DNA of 64,000 nucleotides. It comes from Antilocapra americana. Its lineage: Eukaryota > Chordata > Mammalia > Artiodactyla > Antilocapridae. Shown piece after piece: positions 1-13,700 of the stretch; positions within the stretch are counted from its first letter, which is position 1; each line of letters opens with the position of its first letter. Position numbers and translations under genes: made by a program. The stretch lies in contig ML661382.1 in the NCBI GenBank assembly GCA_007570785.1, forward strand, positions 995,526 through 1,059,525, given 5' to 3'. A model generated the notes under the pieces. The model worked only from the letters and a program-made list of their open reading frames with translations, was not told the DNA's origin and did no database searches.

Positions 1-34
1 CTTGGATCTGAAAGAAATCAAGAATAAATAATTT

Positions 35-161
35 GGGGACTTCCCTGGTAGCTCAGTCATTAAGACTCTGTGATTTCGGTGCAGGGAAGGGAGAGTTCAA
101 TTTCTGGTCAGACAACTAAAATCCCACATGCCACGTGGTGCAGCCAAAAAGTTTTTTAAAA
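35..161 (+). repeat. CHR-type tRNA-derived SINE
   Basis: It begins GGGGACTTCCCTGGTAGCTC, has the B-box-like GAGTTCAATTTCTGG and ends in an A-rich tail. A perfect 12-base duplication AATAAATAATTT flanks it (23-34 and 162-173). Confidence 0.85.
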
Positions 162-168
162 AATAAAT

Positions 169-865
169 AATTTCAAGATTTAATAATACATTGGGAGAGG
201 AAAGTAAAGAACCTATAGAAGTTGCAAATGGCCCAGATCTCCAGTTCAGAGGTTTTTCCAAGTCACCAGTACTTCTAGGTAAAATTAAGATCTATTTGTT
301 CTCACTCTTCAGATCTCTTGCTGCATTTCACATTTCACAACCTACCTGATTTTCTTCTCATGGCAAGGATCATTCTGACTTCTTCCCCAGCGACCCTCCC
401 TCCACTGATCAGCCATGGCCTTCACTCAGTCCTGCCCCCAATCCCTCCCTCAAACTTCAGCTCAGCCTTCAGCTCAGCCTTGTCACTTGAGTTGTCCAGG
501 GAATATTTCTGTGACCTTTGACACCTAAACGAGTTCCGTTTTGCCAAATAGGCTGCCTTTCTCAGTTATCCCATTTCTATCAATACCCCGCCACAAGGGC
601 CGTGCAGTGAGGACACAGAGCCCAGAGGACTTTCAGTCTACACAACTAACCAGAAAGAGCTGCAGTGCAGCTATAAAGCATCCTCCAAGCATGAAATGGC
701 AAACACCTCTAATTTCCAAAGACAGGTATTAGAAAATGTCAGTGGGGCTCTAAGCTTCCTTCTTAGTTCATCTTGCAAAATTGTAAAGCCAATACCATGT
801 CTGGGACAAGGCTCCAGTACAGAGAGTCCCAGTACTGCTTCTTAGAGTAAGATAGGCTCAAATAA
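169..865. other. unique-looking sequence downstream of RRAGC
   Basis: No gene or repeat is recognised here. Short open frames occur on the plus strand, but they lack family similarity and splice context. Confidence 0.5.
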
Positions 866-1085
866 GGGCTTCCCAGGTAGCACTAGTGGTAAATAATCTG
901 CCAGCCAATGTGGGAGACACAAGAGAAGCGGATTCGATCCCTGGGTCGGGAAGATCTCCTGGAGGAGGGCATGGAAACCTACTCCAGTATTCTTGCCTGA
1001 AGAATCCCATGGACAGAGAAGCCTGGCAGTACTTAGGGTTGCAAAGAGTCAGACACGACTGAAGCAACTTAGCACCCACACACTC
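866..1085 (+). repeat. Bov-tA SINE
   Basis: The full-length unit begins GGGCTTCCCAGGTAGCAC and ends CACGACTGAAGCAAC plus tail. The direct repeat AGGCTCAAATAA flanks it at 854-865 and 1086-1097. Confidence 0.9.
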
Positions 1086-1395
1086 AGGCTCAAATAAATT
1101 AACATTCCCTTCTCAGCTGACTCATTACCTAGAACACAAACTTTGCATGCCTGTTTGAATAGAGACAGGAGGGAGGACAATGAAAAGAAAGGAAGGAATG
1201 TACACAACTTACTAACATGAGTGTTAACAGCACCTCTCTTAAAAAATAAAAACAGCAAAAAGAACATTGTAGAAGATCAATATTCCATTTTTACAACCCA
1301 AGCTCCTATCTATATTGTAGTAAACCAAATTTTAATTGTCTGCCGTGTCCCTTCTGATATTTGATCACTTTAGCTCAAAAGATGCTTTAAAAAAA

Positions 1396-2470
1396 AAGTA
1401 GATTTACAACTTTGTATCAGTTTCAAGTATATAGCTTCCCTGGTCACTCAGTCCATAAAGAATCCGCCTGCAATGAAGGCGACTGCCTGCAATGCAGGAG
1501 ACCTGGGTTCAACCCCTGGGTTGGGAAGACCCCTGGAGAAGGAAATGACAACCCATTCCAGTATTCTTGTCTGGGAAATTCCATGGACAGAGTAGCCTAG
1601 CAGGCTACAGTCCATTATTGGATCACAAGAGTCAGTCAGACACAGCTTAGCAACTAAACCACCATCACCACCAGGAATACAGCAAAGTGATTCGGTTACA
1701 CAAACATATATATATTCTTTTTCAGATTCTTTCCATTACAGGTTATTAGAAGATATTGAATATAGTTCCCTGTGCTATACAGTAGGTCTTTGCTGTTTAT
1801 CTATTATATATGTAGTAGTATGTACCTGTTACTCCCAAACTCCTAATTTATCCCTCTCTTTCCTTCCCCTTTGTTAACCATAAGACTGTGTTCTATACCC
1901 CGTGAGTCTGTTTCTTAAATAAGTTCATTTGTATCCATTTTTGGATTCCACAGTTAAGTGGTATCCTTTGATACTTATCTTTCTCTGATTTATTTCACTT
2001 AGTATGATAATCTCTAGGTCCATCATGTTGCTGCAAATGGCATTATTCCATTCTTTTTGTGACTAATACTCCACTGTATACATATTACATCTTTATTCAT
2101 CTGTCAGTGGACACTTAGGTTGCTTTCATGTCTTGGCCACTGTAACAGTGCTGCTATGAACATCAGGTACATGTATCTTTTCAAATTAGATTTTCCAGTT
2201 TTTCCGGCTATATGCCCAGTAGTGGGATTGCTGGCTCATATGGTAGCTCTATTTTTAGTTTTTTAAGGAACCTCCATACTGTTCTCATAGTGGCTGCACC
2301 AATTTACATTCCCACCAACATTGAAGGAGGGTTCCCTTTTCTCCACACCTTCTCCAGCATTTATTATTTATAGACTTTTTGATGATGGCCATTCTGACTG
2401 GCATGAGGTGATTCCTCATTGTTTTGCATGTCTCTTAATAATTAGCAATATTGAGCAAAAGGACAGTTTT
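1396..2470 (-). repeat. L1 3' end, antisense, split by a SINE
   Basis: Read on the minus strand this is the L1 ORF2 end and 3' untranslated region (for example AGCACAGGGAACTATATTCA). A Bov-tA SINE interrupts it at 1434-1670. Confidence 0.85.
1434..1670 (+). repeat. Bov-tA SINE inside L1
   Basis: It begins GCTTCCCTGGTCACTCAG and ends near CAGCTTAGCAACTAAACC. L1 sequence continues on both sides. Confidence 0.88.
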
Positions 2471-2990
2471 TGAAGTGCAAGGGTCTTAAAGTGGAAGTTG
2501 CGGTACTTTTTGAAAGACACATTGGGAGTAATGGGCATGGGGTGGGAGGAGGAGGTTGGAGGGTAACTAGTTTCCTCCTACTCAGTTCCTCATTATAACT
2601 GTCCTTTTGCAATTTTCTGAGCTATATTTTAAACAGTTCTGAAGCTATACTGATGAATCTAGTTTTTTACATTAAAATTTGTCTATGTGGAACAAAGTTA
2701 CAGCTGGGGATTGTGGAAAGATGATATGCCCATGGAAGGATAATGTGCTGCAGCCTTTTCCTTTGCAGTGTTTTAGCTCTCAAGTGTGAAATAATTACAA
2801 CAAACCTCATTGGAGGCAAAAAAAAAAAAGTGATGAATGCAGAAATTACCAAACATGTGGCATTTCCTTCCAAACAATTGCCCATTATTACCCGTCCCCA
2901 GTGCCATTACTACCAACTTCCACCTTAAGACCCTTGCACTTCAAAAACCATCCTTTTGCTCAACATTGCTAATCATTAGATAAATGCAAA
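2423..2990. repeat. imperfect inverted repeat, 75-base arms, 417-base spacer
   Basis: The left arm 2423-2497 and right arm 2915-2990 are reverse complements with only a few differences; the core AAGTGCAAGGGTCTTAA is perfect. The outer part of each arm is L1-derived, in opposite orientations; the inner part is not recognisable L1. Confidence 0.85.
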
Positions 2991-3905
2991 TTTCCTTCCT
3001 TCAAGAGCACACTCATCTACGGCAGATGGCTTGGTGAGCAAATCGTTCTGCCTGCTATAGGCATAAGGACAGCATGAGTTTATTAAAGCTCCTTTGTAAC
3101 CCATAATCCGATGAAGAAAATGATGTTACGACCTTCATCCTATCCAACCCCTTGTTAAAAAGCTGATAATGAACAGAAAAAGTGAAAATCACAAACTGCT
3201 TCGCCTCCAACACACTGTCTCAAATCAGCACGGAGTATGATCTCAGGGGAAATGACCAGCAACCCTTTAACTCTCTAAGTTAGGTGTACACTTGGGTGAT
3301 ACAGGTAACTGAGAAACTTTCAGAACACAGCCAACTTCTGGGAGCCTGAACGCTTGAGTTTAAATGATGCAACACCGCCACCTAGAGGTCAAGCAATGAG
3401 GAATTGGACACTGCAGCCAAATCCAGTAAAAAGCTTGATAAGCTTACTGCCCAGCCAGGAAAAGCATCATTGCCTTCACATCAAAGGCAATGAGAGACAT
3501 TTAAATGAGTCTGGGTTTGCCTCAACATATGGGATATTGGAGAAATTCTACAGAGTAGAAAATATGCATCCCCCATCACTACCTACAAAGACAGGTGCTG
3601 AGCCAGTCACCAAAGGAGTGGGCAGAGAACAAACCCACCCAGGGAGGCTCAGTGGTTAGAGGGTTTCTGTAGAAGATACGAAGCTGACCTTGGTAGGATG
3701 AACTGAATTTCTACAAGCCAAGGGAAGCAGATTCCGACCTGAAGGAACATCATGAACTACTAATTTCAATTATGAAAATATACAAGATTTACTCATCACC
3801 AGTTCACCACAGGTTATATTATGCCACTTGGAAAATGAAATAAAAGACCATATTTCCCATCCCACTGAAAACATGCCAGTAAAGTGCCCTTCCGTGTATT
3901 TAATA

Positions 3906-4102
3906 TGTTGTCATGCCCTTCTGTTTGTGGCCCAATGAACTATATAGCTCGCCAGGCTCCTCTGCCCACAGGAATCTCCAGGCAAGAACACCGGAGTGGG
4001 TGGCCATTTCCTCCTCCAGGGGATCTTCCCAACCTAGGGACTGAACCCAAATCTCCTGGACTGGCAGGCAGGTTCTTTACCACTGAGCCACCTGTGAAGC
4101 CC
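3906..4102 (-). repeat. Bov-tA SINE
   Basis: Antisense copy: GCTCGCCAGGCTCCTCTGCC through the typical ACCACTGAGCCACC and GAAGCCC end. Confidence 0.85.
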
Positions 4103-4344
4103 ATGCTCTTGAAAAGGAATTTCTTAAAACAATCAAACTTAGGAACATGGGCTATAAACCAAGGTAATCAAACTTCTTTACTGCAGGTCTTCTCAAAGAA
4201 TTATGTTTTACTGTTCGTAGTAAATCTCCGAGAACTACAGAATGCAGTTTCCAAACTTTACAGAATTTGTTTACTGCACAATTTTCCATGAGCAAACCCA
4301 CCCTCCCTATGAAGGAAGTGAGGTAAAGTGATGGTTGAAGGATG

Positions 4345-4490
4345 CAGGTTCTAGAATCAAACTGCATGGACTTCAATTCTAGCTCCACCACTACGCCTCC
4401 ACAGGCATTTTCCCATCTGCCTATCTCACCAGGTACTGTGAAGATTACACGAGGTAATACACACAGAAAACACCTGAAATAATTAGTAGT
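4345..4490 (+). repeat. MIR element, diverged
   Basis: It resembles the MIR body: a tRNA-like start (GGTTCTAGAATC) then the core CATCTGCCTATC and GATTACACGAGGTAATAC. It is old and diverged. Confidence 0.5.
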
Positions 4491-6168
4491 TGCTGCCCCT
4501 TCATGTCCCTCCCTCCATGCTCTTTATGGCTAGACTCTCAGCTCCATAGGACCAGTTCAAGCACTATTAATGGAAATACACTCCAGCTTTGCCCAGCTGC
4601 TGCCTCTTATAGTCCCTTGGAAGACTGTGTTCCTTTCAAGGTCTCTGGGGGACAAAAGGGGAATGTTTCAAGTTACTTTGGTAGCTTAGATGTAAAATAA
4701 CAATATTCACTAATTAACCTCTTCTGGATATAACTCCCAAGAGCTGTCAGCATTTGCAAAACAAAACAGGACCCATACAGAACCTTAACAAGGCCCACGA
4801 ATCACACACATTAAGCTTGTGACAATCATAATTTTATCTTTCATTTGTTTCTGTGTGTACACACAGAATCCTAAATGTAGGAGGTAAATATATACAATTC
4901 CAAATACCTTGAGCATTCAGTTATTGGGACATTATGATGTAAGCGTGTCTGTGTACGCGTATGTACATGTATGTATGAATGTGTGTGAACAGGAGAGGCA
5001 GTGTTATGTGAACAGTTCAAACACCCTGCTGCAAAAGGTGATAAAGGTTTTCTTCCACCACCTCTGCCAGCTCTCTGAGGTAGCCTGGTACATATAAACA
5101 TCCATGGACATGCAAAACATTTCAGGCAAATCCATGTTTTCTGACTTTTGTTTCCTTTTTCCTGAGTCTGTTTCACCATTTTCCACTTGTTCCCCTTATC
5201 ATAACTCCCTGAATTTATAACTTTCCACAGTAGTAAAAAAAAAAAGTCTTTTATGGGCACCCATGTCCCTCTTGAAGCATCATCTCCATTGGGTCAATGG
5301 GAGCCTGAGGCTGGAAATGCAGGCAGGAAGCACAGGGCTGCCAGGTCTGGAGCAGGCGCCCCTTCCCACTAACTACATCTGTGACTGAGCTGCCACCTGG
5401 TGTACCCCGAACAGCACAGTACCCATCCGTTGCTCTGGTGTAGTTATTTATTAACGACATCCCTGTCACTCTCACCAGTACTCTGGATTTAGAGTTTAGG
5501 TTACAACAGTCATCCCATCTACTACCCAAGACAGGGCTCTTTACTCCTCTGATTTCAGTCTCCATAATTTGAAAATGGATATAGGATTAGATAGTACTTT
5601 AAGGGCTTTTTTTGTTTTAATCTGTTTTTGCAATTTCCATTTTTTTAAATAGCCCAATCACAGAATTAAAAATCTTTCAACCTCTACCTACCTCCCTCCT
5701 AATATATATATATTTTCCCCAATCAGTTGAGATCCAACCTAACTATATAAGCAGAACAGACATTAAAGGGTCAATAACGAGTATCTCAGAAACTGGAAGA
5801 AATGAAAACTGCAATCAATACATATTTTGTATAATGTGTTCTACTTAACTCATTCCTTTCCATGCTTCCTGGCTTAGATATCGTACATCAATTATGCAAG
5901 GTCCTGGACAGTCCCCATCATGAACTACAATGAAAAGACCCATTTTTACCTATGCTTAGATCTCCTAAACAGAAATGGGCAAAAGAGAGATGCCTGGACA
6001 CAAGGCATGACATTCCTGCACCAGGACAGAACTTTAAGTCCTGAAACATACAGCATCTTAACCATATGAGGCAGCAAAAGAAATGAGTAATGAAATCAGG
6101 GTGGGACGAGCCAACGTTTGATTGCCCCAACCCTCCATAAATAAAAAACTGATTCTGGAGTAAATACA
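4491..6168. other. intergenic stretch downstream of RRAGC 3' end
   Basis: I see no gene. A TG/CA-like patch (4850-5000), a poly(A) run at 5235-5245 and AT dinucleotides near 5703-5713 are the only structure. An AATAAA near 5446 could serve a longer RRAGC transcript. Confidence 0.45.
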
Positions 6169-6174
6169 TTTATT
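6169..6174 (-). terminator. candidate RRAGC polyadenylation signal AATAAA
   Basis: This minus-strand AATAAA lies about 1.4 kb beyond the RRAGC stop and is followed within 50 bases by a G/T-rich tract. It is the first perfect signal I found after the stop. No transcript evidence is available, and another AATAAA near 5446 could serve a longer form. Confidence 0.35.
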
Positions 6175-7562
6175 GATACCCATTTTATATAGTTCAATGA
6201 AATAACCTATAAATATAAAAGCATTTTTCTTTTGGATATCACCATGGTCCATGTAAATACTCAACAGTCAGAATCATCTGCAGGAAGCACTCCAAGTCAC
6301 ACAGTTGGGTTTACAGACCTGAATACACGTATTTCATATAACAGTGGCACTTATGTACTCAAGTGGTCCAGTGGCTTTGGAATATATGACAACTGGGCAT
6401 GTGGAGTAAAAGTAATGTATCAGTTTAAGTCAATGGAAAGGGTATCAACCTTCAACAACAACAAAAAAACAATTATAAATCAATATCCTAGGTGAAGAAA
6501 GTACCACAGTGACACCCGGTGTCGCGACACTGGAGGTGAAGTCTGTTTACCGACACGTGCCGTGTGTCGTATGCTCTCTTCAACCCCCAGTGGACAGTCC
6601 ACCAGTGCCTTTGGGTCATTCAGGGTCAACAAAACAGCAATTCTTAAAAGAATCTCAACAGCTTAGAATAAAAGGTATGTGGGGACTGGTATCAAGTTTA
6701 AAGAGAAATGAGCTAATTATTTCAATGACATGATGAGTTTTTCTCCTAAGAAGAGGAAGTGACTGGGGGAAACAACTTTTTCCATTCCCTTTTTCTTTTT
6801 TTTTAAACAGTGATCCGAATCATTTATCAAATGTGAGGGAAGGAACCCAGGTATCTGGTATCCAAAACACAGGTGCAAAAATTTTCTTCCGTCTCAAAGT
6901 TTGCTCCTCAACACTTCTGAGGGAATGAACGCGGCAGCCACTGTTGGAGACTTGCTCTCGACTTGATGCAGCATAAAATCCTCTCATTTCTTCAAAAACA
7001 AATGCAGGAATGTCCTTTTCTGCTGCAGTCAGACCACGTGTCTTCCGAGTTAGCAAGCAAATGCATTTAGAAGGTCTGAGGTGTGCAAGGTCCAAAATTG
7101 AAATCTGAGAGGCAGTGTTAGAACTTAAGCGAGGCAGGATTTTTAGAGACTACTCAAACGAAAATCTAAGTGAAGCATATAAAAATTCAGTTCTTTCTAT
7201 TATTTTCAATTGGTATTTGATGGCGACATTCCCTGGTGAGGACGGGTTAAGAGCCGTTATCTCCAGGCCCAAGATATCCCAACTACTTAAAGTAGGGCCC
7301 CCAAGACGAGAAAGACACACTTCCGTGGTCTCTGGAATTTTTTTTTTGTCTTTTTTTTTTTTTTTTTTTAAAGAAATAGTAGTTTCAGTCGCACACCACT
7401 GGCTGAAGGGGTTTGCATCCAAATGAGAAATTCTACCCCTTGTCTCTAGGGGGACAGGCATCAGGCTCCCACAAGCGGCAACTCCCATGTCCCGAAGCAT
7501 GTGGCATCCGACCCTGGAGTGAAGAATAAGTAGGCACAGAGCCCCGATCGCTGGCGTCCAGG

Positions 7563-7714
7563 CTAGATGGCGTTTCGTGGCGTGCCATTGTGTGTCAACG
7601 CTTTCAGGCTGGGGGCACTGGTCTGGTGACTACAGCCCCTGTGAGAAGTCACACCCACCTCAAAAACCTCATGAATAGCTTTTCGGAAACAATGGAAGTT
7701 ATAGTCTATTAAAC
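7563..7714 (-). CDS. RRAGC: RRAGC terminal coding exon 7
   Basis: It completes Gly350 and encodes residues 351-399, ending NGTPRNAI and then TAG at 7563-7565. The acceptor ends TTCTCTCCTGCAG. The 3' untranslated region continues to lower coordinates, probably to about 6150. Confidence 0.95.
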
Positions 7715-10700
7715 CTGCAGGAGAGAAAAAAGGAAGACCAGGCACCCTGAATGTCAACTATCTGCTAGGAAACATTTGGTGACGGAAAAAAATAACTGGT
7801 ATGTATTTTAAAACATTTATCCAACTGAGAAATTCCCTACAATGGAAGCATGATAAAGCAGATGCCCAAGCTGTTAACACTGATTACCTCTGGGCCTGGG
7901 AATGAAGAGGGTAAATAAAAAGGCAATTAGGAAGACAAATTTGCTAAGAAAATTTACAATGAACTCTAAAGTGAAAGTAAAATACTTTCAATACATCAAG
8001 TTTTTCCTTTTACAAGTCTCTGGGGCAGGCAAAGAAAAACTGAAGGAAACAGCTGGAACAATGTTAAGCAAACGGCTCAGTAGCGCCATGGGGATGGGAG
8101 GTATCAGGAAGGCCCATAGGACAGAGCCTCAGAAAGCCAGCTCCCCCACCTCAGAGGAGAGGGAGGGCAGCTCTGTCCTTTCCTGCTTATGAATCGGCTT
8201 CCAAATCAGATTTTTGTCAAAAAGTTCCTTGCAGGTACATATGGACATATGACCAATTCTGGCCACCAAGAAAAAAGTTCAAGCGTGTGAGACGTCCATG
8301 GGGTCTCCTTAAAAGGAAGACCTCCCTATTCCTCCCTCAGTCCTCCCTAGTGCCCAGAATTCAGGGAACATTGCTGGAGAGCCAGAAGTCCTTCCGCATC
8401 ACGAGGAGAACTTGAAACTAGTAGCCAGGACTGAGAACAGCAGAACTGAAAGAGAAGCACCGAGGTCCTCAAGGATACTGGGACAGAAAGACAACACACA
8501 AGCAACAAACCACAAGCATCTGATGGCAAAGTGACTACAGACAGAGAAGCAGCCCCAAGGTGGGAGGCTCAGGTGCAAGGCAAAAGTAGCCATGAAAAGT
8601 TCAGGGCAGAGACCAGACTCTGAGGATACGGGCACAATTTAAACAGGCAGGAAAGAGGAGCGAAGTCACAAGGAAACAGCAGGGAGCCTGCACTGAGAGA
8701 ACACAGCACACAGGTGGAAGATAGGAAAGAGGCTGGTCTGACTGGAGATGGGAACAGACAGTTCCTGGGAGAAGCACTGGGAATGGAGTCTGAAGAAGCA
8801 GATTAGAGTCAAATTAAGGAGTTCCTTCAGATTCAGAAGAAAATAAAGGTTTTGATAAGTTCAACTACATTAAAATTGAGTTCTCTGCAAATGGTAAAAT
8901 TAAACTGATAATCAAAAAAACCTGAACAATGTGTGGATATGTGATGATGATGTGAAATCACTGTTCTTTTTTTTTTTTAACATCTATTAATGGTAATACT
9001 GTTAGGCTTTAAAAAGAGCACTACTTCTTAGAGATACCTGCTGAAATGTCTATAGACAAAATGATTTGATGTCAGAGATCTCCTTCAAAATAACCCAATA
9101 GGAGAAAAGGTATAGAGATGAAATAAGAATGGCTATGATTTTGATAGTTGTTCAATCTGGGTGATAGATAAGAAAGGCTTCCTTACATTATTTTCTCTAC
9201 TGTTTCATGTTTGACAGTTTCCACAACAAGGATAAAAAAGAATGAAGATATACAGGAAACAAGACTGACTGTGTGTTCATGACTGAGAAAGCAGGGACAG
9301 GTACATGGAATCGCTACACGGCTCAACTTATGTGTTTACTTGAAAATTTCCAGGAACCAAAAGATGTTTTAAATTTTTAAAGATTACAACGGAGAAAAAT
9401 AAGAAACTCCTAAGGAGTACAAAAAAGATAAAAGTATAGGAACAAATAAATTACTAGAGAAGAAGCCTAAACAGACATGAAAGGGCACCAGCATTGAAAA
9501 AGACGCTTGCTCTAACCAGTAATTAGGGAAATAAAAATGGGGCCCAAGTGAGACATTGTTTCGCACCTACCAAACTGACAACTGAACAGTCTGAGAACAC
9601 TAAACGTCAGCAAGGACATGAAGTGACAGGAACTCCCACCGAGCACTGTCTGGGGTGAAAACAGGAAAGCCACTTTGGAGAGCAACTCAATAATGCCTAA
9701 TAAAACTGACATGAACTTGAGCAGGGGACATGAACTTGGGCAAACTCTGGGAGATGGTGAGGGACAGAGAGGCCTGGGGAGCTGCCGTCCATGGGGTCAC
9801 AAAGAGTCGGGCTGGGCGACTGAACAAGAGCAAAACTGAACGCATATGCCCTCCATAAATTCCACTCCTAAATATTTACTATTTGAGAGAAATTCTCCGT
9901 AAGTACAAAGACAAACTTGTTCATGAACATCTCTTGCAAAACTATCTATAACCTTAAAAATCATCTAAACATACACCAAAAAGAATATAAACTGTGATAT
10001 ACACACTCCACAGACAGTGACAAAGAATGAACTGAAGCAGCATGCTGTTGATATGGATAAACCTCAAAACCAATCTTGAATGAAGAGAAACAAGCAAGTT
10101 GCACAAGACGACTTACATTTTGACATAGTTTACACAAAGATACATAATACTCAATATAGTTTAAGGACAGATAAGTAGTGAAAGACTAACTCAGACACAG
10201 GAAAAAGAAAACACTATACTCAACAGACACAAGAGGGTTTCAGATGAGAACTGCACAGAAGACATGCATGCACCGGTCATGTTTCGGATCTTACGCTCAT
10301 TTTTGTTTTATCAAAAAACTTTGTTTATCTAAAATATTTCATTAATATGAGCATCAATGAAATAATATTAATCCACTCAATATTAATTAATATCACAAAC
10401 CCAGACAGAAGAACAAGAACTTGTTGCAGTAACAGAGCTACTATAGATCCTTGAGTAGCTAGTAACATGATAAAAGGAATATTCTGAAAACTAGTCTGCC
10501 AGAAGAATAAAAGACGATACAGACTGAGCCCTCAATATATGCGCTGAGTGCAGCACCTTAGGCGTGGATGGGTGAGGAGTTGGACTGGAGACACCAACAG
10601 TGGAAATGGATAGGACACCCTAGAAAGTTCCACAAGAAACAAATGTTAAGATTTGATGAAGATTCAACAAAAACCACAGAAAAGAATGGAAAAAGGAGAA

Positions 10701-13700
10701 CAAAGAACACCCTTGGTGAGATGCTGTGCAAGGGCCTCGGAAGCAATTACCCCACACGATTCCCAGGCTGCACGCAGCTAAGCGTGGACACCAGGAAAAC
10801 GGCGTAACAAGCAACAGGAGTAGAGTGGCCGGGAGTCACAAAACAATGGGGAAAATAGTCATCGGCTTCCGACACCACGGAGAGATGGACATTTAAGTGA
10901 AGATGCCTTACTAAAAGTTTCAAACACAGGATGGCAACAGGCCCAAGTCAGAGCTGGAGAGGCGAGTTTTTCAGTCAACCACACGGAGATTAACTGAAGC
11001 CACAGATGTGATGTGCTGACCAGGAGGATAAGTGAAGAAGTGAGCCAGAAGCCCTGGCTCTGAAGGGCACTCGGAACTGAGAAAAAGTAAAATAATCAGA
11101 AGAAACAGTTGGTCAGAGAAACAGACATACACAAGAACCCCAAGAGTTCTGCTTTGGGAAAGCAGAAAGAGAGCTTGAGGGAGGACTGGATGACAGGGTC
11201 ACATGCTTTGGAAGGCTGAAAGGAAAGGCCACTAAATGCAGCAAGAAGGTGACCTGGTAGCTTCTCAAACCACCTCAGGAGACTGGTTCAGGTGGAAGTT
11301 AAATGCAGGCAGACAGGTAACAGAAGGATGCAAAATCAGAGGCTGGAATAAAAAATGCGATTCAAAACCAAAAGACCAAAAGAAGGCAGGAGAAAGCACA
11401 GACTGTACATGGAGGGAAAGCCACAAAAGTAGTTGAAAACGTCATGAAAGTAAAAGTGTTAGTCACTCAGTCATATCCAATTCTTTGTGACCCCACAGAC
11501 TGTGGCCCACAAGGCTCCTCTGTCCATGGAATTCTCCAGGCAAGAATTCTAGAATGGGTTGCCATGCTCTCCTCCAGGGGACCAAACTAACGGGTAAATC
11601 CTCTAACACTGCATGTTTTCTCTTGTTTTCCAGAACCTAAGAAATTATGACACAAACCTTCATATAAAGACGGTTTCTAAAATGTCATTACCTTTTCTTT
11701 CAAAACTTTCTTCCCTAAGGATGCAAACCAGTGCCAAAAATTTAGTCACCTCCTTTAAATACAGGACCGTTGTGTTATTCAGCTTGATGATGGCCATGGA
11801 CTCTTTGTCATAAGCACTTCCACTTCCGTCTTCCTTTAACCTGTTTTAAAACAAAGTATCGTTCATTATAGGTTTCCCAACTTGGCATTTTGTCACATTT
11901 GCACAACAAAGCTTTCTACCCTGTTTCCTAAATGTCTTTTGAGAAAATATGCTGTGCTTAGCTGCGGCTGCCCAGCCCCTGCTGCTCAATCATTCCGTGT
12001 GCTCACCCGACCTTGTTGACCTAGGATGCATGGAATGCAGCAGACTTCTAATTTTCCCTCACACTAATCAGTGCTGACACCCTCCGCAAATAAAGACAGA
12101 CCTGAAATATGAAAACTGTCAGTAGTGAGAAAGGAGTAAAAGCACAAAAACTAAAGTAAATATGGTCTATCAAAGATACTGTGGAGTCCTGATGCCTGCA
12201 AAGTGAGCCTTACAGGGTCTGAAAGCTATTTCATTTATCAGATTAGACTGTCAGAATTACATGGAGTCCCCCTTCAAAAAACATAAACCAAGAGCCAAGT
12301 AAGCAACAAACTGAACTTCAATAAATCATACAAAGTTTCATACAGGTTAATAACAATGAAGTAAGGGCTGTTTCTTTTCTTTTTTATAATGTACTTTATC
12401 GTGTGTAAAGTAATTTACAATGTACCTTATACGGAAAATAAAATTTACAACTAAATTTGATTCTTTAATTATAAAAAACACATTCTATTCATCTATATTT
12501 AAAATTAGGAACAGGAACATGAAACTTTTCTGCATAACCTACAAACAAGATCACGTTTTTTGCTGGGGAAAGAATAAAAACAAAGGTGAGCATGTAATCA
12601 CAAAACTGACAGGAATGGAAAACAAGAATAGATGGGGAAAGAAGAGCTAAGACAAATGCATTCTTCTACCCCGAGGCAGCTGGAGAAAGATACTGACAAG
12701 CTGGGCAGAAAGACCAAGGTGCGGGGTAGGGACAGAGGGATGAAAGAGGGATCTAGACTAGGTGGAACACAGAGGAACAACAGATCAAGGACACAGGTGT
12801 CAGAAAGCAAAGGTAATGTCAGAGCATCGGGCCAGTGCCTGGCAGGAGGGCTGACATTAACACACAGGTGAACCTTCACTACTAGAGGCTGCAGAGGTTA
12901 CTGGCTTCGAAACAATTAGTAAATCCACCAAAGTTTTCACTTGTCTTCCGGACTATTCAACAAAACCATTTCTTAACAAATTTCTGTATAAAGTGTGGTG
13001 AATTTGCATCAAAGAAGAGTTTATATTTTAGAGACTTCTTAGAAACTGAGATGTATAGGTCAAACATTCCTTGTTTCTGTGCTCTCTGAAAGATTAAGGA
13101 CTCCTCCGTTACACAGAACCTGAAATCGAACTAGGAACCAGTACAGACTCTTGTTATTCAGTGTTTTAAATAAATTAGTCTAGTTTATTGATCTAACAGT
13201 AGTGAAAAATTGCAGTAGTGAGAAGACACAGTACAAACTCCCCAAATGAAAGCAGGTGAAACTTTCAATTAAGTCTGGCACCAGTCACACCTTTTCAACT
13301 GCTCTTGTCCATCCATTCAGAAAAAGTGAGACCCAGCTCCATTCACAGAGAAATTATGCTCCAAACTGAAGCAGTAGGGTCACAACAATTCTACTTCATA
13401 CAGTACTTGCTACATGCCTCAGAAATTAATCCCCTAACAAATCAAACTGGTGGTTTTCCACTTGTCTGAGATCTTAGAAAAATATATACGAACACAACTT
13501 ACCCATATATACAAGACACATCAATTACAACATCAATCATGTCACAGCAAAGTTCATATGACTGCATGTCCACAGGAGAACTGTCTGTTGCAATGTAGAT
13601 TTTGCTGACAACATCGAAGAGAAAAGCTTTTTCAATACCTGAATTCTTGAAAAAAACAAAATCGAGTGTTCATTTTTTTAAAAATCACAATTTGTAAACT

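Noticed and set aside
3354..3659. Plus-strand frame of 101 codons
   Set aside because: No family similarity, no promoter and no splice signals; likely chance.
12598..12879. Open frames on both strands (93 and 79 codons) in RRAGC intron 5
   Set aside because: No conserved motif, and purine/pyrimidine-biased sequence explains them.
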